Assembly: GCF_050947875.1 (NCBI RefSeq)
Contig: NC_134569.1
Location: forward strand, 42,343,777 to 42,407,776
Length of the DNA: 64,000 nt
Origin: Dermacentor variabilis
Lineage: Eukaryota; Arthropoda; Arachnida; Ixodida; Ixodidae
Direction: 5' to 3'
Shown here in pieces: positions 59,171 to 64,000 of this stretch; position 1 is the stretch's first letter, and every line of letters starts with the position of its first letter. The notes under the pieces are model-generated. The model was not told the origin of the DNA. It saw nothing but the letters and a program-made list of their open reading frames with translations, and did no database searches. A program made the position numbers and the translations under genes.

Positions 59171-60289
59171 CCCTTAAAGATTTATATTCCCTCTCATCAC
59201 ATTTCTGTCTCTCTCTCTCTCCTCCTCTCTCTCTCTCTCTGAGTTATCTTGTTCGGTTTGGTTGGTTCGTTGATGCGTTACTGAATTCCTTTCCTTCTGT
59301 ACATTTTCTTTTTATCATTATTTGCGGCGTGAGCCACGCTTGATGCGCTGCCCCGAATAATAAAGTGCCCTTCCTGGAAAAGTTTGCGCCATGAGAGAGC
59401 CAAAGATCGATTTGAAAGCAACGGACAATCCATTAAAGCAACATTTTTCTTGCGCTAGCGCTTCATATCTTCCTATACTTCCGTTTCTTCAGTGAAAAGA
59501 ATTCTCATCGAAGTTCGTAAATTAAATTTCGCGCACAAAGGATATCTTTCTTTTTTGTATAGTATATGGCGCACTCGGGGGACTTCTAGTTATTCTCGAA
59601 TAATAGAGATGGACACTATACCGCCGTGTAGTTCCTACGTTGAATTTCCTCAGAAATGGGAAGCCTTACACAGTTCGTACAACTTTGCTCAAAGAAAAAA
59701 GAGAAACTACTGAATATTTGCTCCATTTTAGGGTATATTCTGCATTCCAGTTGCGTTTGTGTCTTTTGCTTATTGTCATTTCGGCTCAGTCCCGTTGAGA
59801 CATAAGGGATCCGTTTTGTTTTCACATCACAGCAACATTCATACTTCTGGTTACTTCTCGTTTCCCAGTAACTTGATCTAGAAATTATAATGCATAATCA
59901 GGCGAGTTAGCTCGTGTACATGACAGCGGCAGAAATGGCTATTTCACATTCTCGATCGCGATACGTTCTTTTGGTACATTTCCCACGTTCCACATCTATC
60001 GCATTCAAAGCGCTCCGTTTGTGATTAAAGTCATCAGCGCAACGGCGCCTGATTTATAACAACTACTTAACTATTCATGCCCGGCACGTCCTTGCACTAA
60101 ACATAATCATCACCTGTGATGAAACTCCTGCAGACGACATTTCTCCAACACCTGATCAGTCTAAAATTAGAGAAGCGGGTGGCAGTGATGACGTGTTAGC
60201 TACATACGGCGCAAACACAATTGGGAACGTGTCTAAGCCACCGTACCGTTGTTACTGCACAGGAAATAAACTGGCGACGCATGCCAAAC
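59171..60289. other. no gene; CT-rich tract at 59207-59241
   Basis: A broken CT tract lies just upstream of the RTE truncation point. The rest is unique. Confidence 0.5.
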
Positions 60290-61330
60290 GTAAGCAGGCT
60301 GTCTGGCGGCCGCGTCAACCCGACATGACGTCAGGTGAAGCCAATCGAGGCACGGGCCGTAGCAGACACACGGTGCAGTCAACCGCGGAAACACGTTTAG
60401 CGGACGCACTTTTTAGAATGCAGCTCGTAGGCGCCCGTTCCTGCGGCGCACGTCGGCCTCGACGTCAGCGTAACCGAGTGGACGAGCACAACAGCGAAGG
60501 ATGAGAGAGCGAACGTGGAGGGGGGAATGAAAGTCGCAAGCCGCGAGCCGTCGCAAGAGCGGCCTCTTCAGTGACGTGCTCGCAGGAAGCTGGTGCCATG
60601 CGGACCGCCCCGACCGATCGATGCGTACTCGTATCTGGCCTCAGCCGGACCGTTCGTTTCGTATTATCGTCTGCTCTCGTCAGCTCTCGCTCGCGCGTGT
60701 TTCGTTTGGTTTGCTTGGTTGTTCTCGTTCGCGCTTGTTTCGAATCTAATGGTTTGATATTGCTTTTTTTTTTTACAATGATGAGTTTTAACGAAACGTC
60801 CTGATGGAAAGGTTATTGGAGACAGTGCGTCATATCCGATACTCTAAGACAAGACGGACCCTGAATAAAAGGACGCGGAGGCGACATCCAGTACCTCATT
60901 CTTGATTTTGGAGCGCGGCGTCACCGCAACAGAAGAGCACACCACGTGATTATGGTGTCAACAACGTCATCGTCCTAAGACATGACTCGCGTTAAGAATG
61001 AGGGACGACTAATGTAAACACTGCCCCGATCTGTCAACAGACGAAGGAAAAAGCACGCGACATTTGGCACCTGCAGGCGAGATTTTCATGGTGTCACGTA
61101 GTTTGCGCAGCGGCGTGCTGCAAATTGGTGTGGCTGCAAATTGGTGTGGCGCCGGCGGCGCGCCGCGTTTTTTTAACCGCTAGTGTGTATCGGGCTTTCT
61201 ACGGTGACGATTGCTCAGAGATAGAGCCAGAGTAGCTCGCGTCGTCGGTTCGCCGATGACGTCATCGATAAGGCAACGCGGCGTTCGAGTCAAAACAAAG
61301 CACCTCATGAGCGGAGGTCTGTCTGCGGCG
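60290..61330. other. CpG-rich stretch with CRE-like sites, no gene recognised
   Basis: CpG-rich in parts. TGACGTCA occurs at 60326-60333 and 61257-61264; the second sits in a 14 bp palindrome (61254-61267). A perfect 16 bp tandem pair GCTGCAAATTGGTGTG is at 61117-61148. CCTGAATAAAAGGACGCGG at about 60861 looks like a polyadenylation region. No coding domain is seen. It might be a promoter region. Confidence 0.35.
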
Positions 61331-61799
61331 GCGGCTCTGAATCGCGCCCACGCGTCACCCGCTCGCTGCCTCTCGCGATCTCCTGATTATCGAGGCAGTC
61401 GCGTCACACTTCGCTCGTTTGCAACGTGCTGCACTATACATTTGTCCGCGCCAGCCAATATATTGTGAAATGAAAACACGTATAGAGCTGCGCTCAAATT
61501 TCGCATTAGGAAGTATCATAATCGTCTGTGATATTATTTTTATCAAACTTCAGTGTCACTGTTTTTATGCGCAGTCCATTCGAAAATCCTATATAAAGTT
61601 AGTCGCCAGAACACAAATGCAGGAATACAACTCCTCGTTTAGTGCAGGGGTAGTTTTACCTCAATCTTTCCACAACAGCCCATGCACTGCAGAAACCAAC
61701 AAAATAAAATGACGTGGTGGTGAGTATAGGAGCTGTAATTTTTTGTACAACATTATGCAGCCTAAGCTTGAGTCCATTATTCATGACAACAGAGAGAAA
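61331..61799. other. no recognised feature
   Basis: Unique sequence; small frames without domains. Confidence 0.5.
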
Positions 61800-61885
61800 A
61801 AGGTAAAGTAAAAAGAGGGAGATTAACCAGACATTACCTCCGGTTGGCTACTCTGTACTAAGGGAGGGGCAAAGGGATGCGGTAG
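61800..61885 (-). mobile_element. family A-like LINE 3' end, minus strand
   Basis: On the minus strand: CCCTTAGTACAGAGTAGCCA, ACCGGAGGTAATGTCTGGTT, AATCTCCCTCTTTTTACTTT, then CTCTCT. This is the family A signature with drift. It lies 100 bp downstream (on the minus strand) of the family B tail. Confidence 0.65.
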
Positions 61886-61985
61886 GTGAGAGAGTGAGAA
61901 AAGGATAAAGAAAGTAAATAAATGAAGAAAAACACATGCATACACACATACGTACACACGATACAAACGAACACCTTCTGTGGGC

Positions 61986-62378
61986 ATTTTTTTTTTTTTA
62001 TTGCGATAAAGGCTTGCCCTTAAGGCATAATTCTTGGAGCGTATATGTGTATTATATGTGTGCTGTGAGGCCTGTGTCGTGTATGAATTGAAGCAGTGTT
62101 TTGTGGAATCTGGTGTCATGTATCCAGCGGTCATAGGTTGTTGTCACACTGTAGCGGAGGCCGGCTTCCAGTAGGAGACGCGAGCGTTCCGATTGTAAAC
62201 CCGTACATGTCCATATTAGGCGGTATGCATCTGATTCCACCACAGGAACGGAGCAGTATGGACACGTAGCACCCAGTGGTAAATGCGACCAGTTCCACCT
62301 TGAGACAACAGCCGGTGTAAGGGCCACCCCGGCCCGAAGCCTCCTAAGCACAACTTCCTCCGCCCTAGTAAGGTGAAG
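61986..62378 (-). mobile_element. family B LINE C-terminus, 3' UTR and A tail, minus strand
   Basis: The minus frame reads LTRAEEVVLRRLRAGVALTP (from about 62378), AVVSRWNWSHLPLGATCPYC, SVPVVESDAYRLIWTCTGL, ETGLRY-like helices and LLQFIHDTGLTAHI to the stop at 62049. The zinc-type motif is CPYC, then YR where His is usual, then WTC. The 3' UTR TTATGCCTTAAGGGCAAGCC, TTTATCGCAATAAA ends in an A tail (T12 on plus, 61988-62000). It is truncated at its 5' side against a GGTGAAGG-type low-complexity junction (62370-62420). Confidence 0.75.
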
Positions 62379-62429
62379 GGTGAAGTAAGGTGAAGGGGTG
62401 AAGGGGGATGTGAAGGGGAGTCTGTAAAG

Positions 62430-62830
62430 GCATTCCTAGTGTTACAGAGACACACTCGCAATCGCGATAGCGCGCTTTGACCGAAGACCTCTCACAGAGG
62501 AACTTATTTTAAGATACCGCCATCACAAGCCATCGCAGCAGAGGGCGACGAGGGCGCTGTTGCGGTTTTTGAGGGCGACAGAATTGGACAAGCGGCTGTA
62601 GCCTGAACAGATGTTGATAGTGCTGCAGGTGTGACTGTGCTGTGCGATGACAGTATTCGGTGACAGTGACCGATTGTGATTGTGTGTCCATGCTCCTTTC
62701 TTTCCTTATCTCTACTTTGTTACCACTTTACCTCCCCCTCCCCTCTCTCCCTTGCGTAGGGTAGCAAACCGGATCTTTTTCACTGGTTAACCTCCCTGCC
62801 TTTCCCCTTTCCTCTCTCTCTCCCCTGGTG
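62430..62830 (+). mobile_element. family A LINE C-terminus and 3' UTR
   Basis: A frame from about 62430 reads LQRHTLAIAIARFDRRPLTE, ELILRYRHHKPSQQRATRAL, LRFLRATELDKRL to its stop near 62608. It is nearly the same as the C-terminus of the copy at 24866-25868. The 3' UTR contains GTAGGGTAGCAAACCGGATC, ACTGGTTAACCTCCCTGCCT and a TCTCTC end at 62812-62823. Upstream parts (zinc motif, RNase H) are missing at the junction with the minus-strand LINE. Confidence 0.85.
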
Positions 62831-63174
62831 TTACGCATTGTCACCTTCCAATCCTACGCCACACAGTGTACAGTCACAATTTGTCATAAGTGTTTCATAA
62901 AGTAGTGTGCTTCTTTTTTTATGCCTGTACAGCCTATAATTAGTCCATGCCGCAGTACGCACTGTACTTGCTCGCAATGAGCATTCGCCATGCCTGGGCT
63001 TCTGGTCGTGATCTATGTTTCGTTATCTGAATTCTTAGTATTGTGCAATACGAAACTCTATAAGTGCACGTGCATTTGGTGATTCAAACAAGTACGTGAT
63101 ATATAGACAACTCAACCAATGAACCACGCCAGCAAAGCCTGTCGAGCCCAATGAATAAGTCCACTATCTGTCAA
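62831..63174. other. no recognised feature
   Basis: Unique sequence before the family H tail. Confidence 0.5.
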
Positions 63175-63270
63175 ATGGTATGGTATGGTATGGTATGGAG
63201 AACTTTATTGGGTCGAGTTACGGTCTATAAAGCCACAAAAGCTTGTGGGGTAGTATTGACCTATTGAGGC
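63175..63270 (-). mobile_element. family H LINE tail with CCATA repeats, minus strand
   Basis: On the minus strand: CTACCCCACAAGCTTTTGTG, GCTTTATAGACCGTAACTCG, ACCCAATAAAGTTCTCCATA, then CCATA units. AATAAAGTTC plus a short tandem tail is the usual end of tick LINEs; here the tail unit is CCATA (plus-strand ATGGT at 63175-63199). Confidence 0.65.
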
Positions 63271-63902
63271 AACTTAGTTTCTAGAAGAAAAAAAAGAATC
63301 GACAATATTGACGAGTTCGCCATATGTCGAAAAGGCTGTCTTCAAACATGGAGTGCCACATAACGCTCGCCCAATGCGCGTGATGTTATTTCCCCTACGC
63401 ACTAAAAGCGTCCGTGGAAAATGTTTCAAGGAAGCATTCATGAAGATCGCTGTCTAAAAGCTTTCAGTACCTTACGCTAAAGCTGTTTTAATGGCTAAAC
63501 CTTAGCAACATATAATGTAAAATTAAAGTTATTTTCATTGTAGAAGACGGGACTCATACAGCTGCCTTGAAGCAGGTTCTGTATACCTCGCCTCCCTAGC
63601 CAGCCCTCGTACTGTACGATTGCTGTACTTCCGGTGAGAGGAAATATAAACTCAAACTCAATCTTCAGACTCGAAAAATTGGAGGGAGTCGGCGTTATGT
63701 GAATTCAGTGTGAAGGGGGCCCGTTTTGTTGAATAAGTCCAAACAATGTCAATGCACCCTATGTATCCCGAGGCACCGTATACTTGATTAGACGCTTTAC
63801 AAGGAGAGCAAATGCGCCAAGTTCTTTGAAGCTGTATGCGAGAATCAAACGACCTCAGACTCTCGTAAAATGCGTGCAGTGCCTAGATGGCATAGGCAAA
63901 TG

Positions 63903-63906
<4 letters not shown>
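63271..63906. other. no recognised feature
   Basis: Unique AT-rich sequence. Confidence 0.5.

Positions 63907-64000
<94 letters not shown>
63907..64000. repeat. (AT)n microsatellite running off the window
   Basis: At least 94 bp of perfect AT; the true length is unknown because the window ends inside it. Confidence 0.97.

Overview
This is a 64 kb stretch of arthropod nuclear DNA. It is most likely from a hard tick (Ixodidae), probably a metastriate species. I infer this from the mix of dispersed repeats: a tRNA-derived SINE, several LINE families ending in characteristic short tails, a TIR element whose ends carry GCTAACTTTAGCCAAGC, and long AT, GACA, TTTG and GAAA microsatellites. No search was run. 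I see no intact protein-coding host gene, no rRNA or confident tRNA gene, and no CRISPR array or other prokaryotic system. Most open frames in the window are chance frames or lie inside transposon remnants.

Layout. 1-10 kb is a graveyard of plus-strand LINE remnants: an RT fragment at 1-1155, a nested cluster at 3.0-5.2 kb, an RNase H LINE at 5.4-6.4 kb, another LINE tail at 6.8 kb, an RTE tail at 8.1 kb, and a second RNase H LINE at 8.9-10.1 kb. 11.5-12.25 kb is a CpG-rich island with a TATA-like box, a lone ATG and a consensus splice donor; it is the best candidate for a host promoter and first exon. 12.3-24 kb is mostly unique AT-rich DNA, broken by a 320 bp GACA array and a possible endonuclease remnant at 14.7 kb. 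24-32 kb holds five family A LINE pieces, a 270 bp TIR element at 28.3 kb and a SINE. 34.7-35.2 kb holds a perfect hairpin followed by 108 bp GC-rich tandem repeats carrying TGACGTCA palindromes. 36-46 kb is mostly unique with two more TIR elements (43.1 and 45.7 kb). 46-54 kb has three substantial RNase H LINE remnants and the one SINE with a full head. 57.3-59.2 kb is the best preserved element, a 5'-truncated RTE-type retrotransposon on the minus strand. The end (60-64 kb) has a CpG-rich stretch, a nest of LINE fragments in opposite orientations, and an AT microsatellite running off the window edge.

Working names for the families used below. Family A: RNase H LINE with 3' UTR signature GTAGGGTAGCAAACCGG, then CTGGTTAACCTCCCTGCC and a TC tract. 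Family B: LINE with 3' UTR TTATGCCTTAAGGGCAAGCC and an A tail. Family C: RNase H LINE ending AATAAAG plus a TC tract. RTE: LINE ending in TGA/ATC repeats. Family H: LINE tail ending in CCATA repeats. Repeat E: a dispersed motif AATGGCTCATACCCCCGTAAG.

Nothing here is a convincing undescribed functional system. The items most worth a second look are the hairpin plus CRE-like tandem repeats (34.7-35.2 kb), the three non-autonomous TIR elements, the candidate promoter/first exon at 11.6-11.86 kb, and the link between LINE 3' tails and microsatellites.
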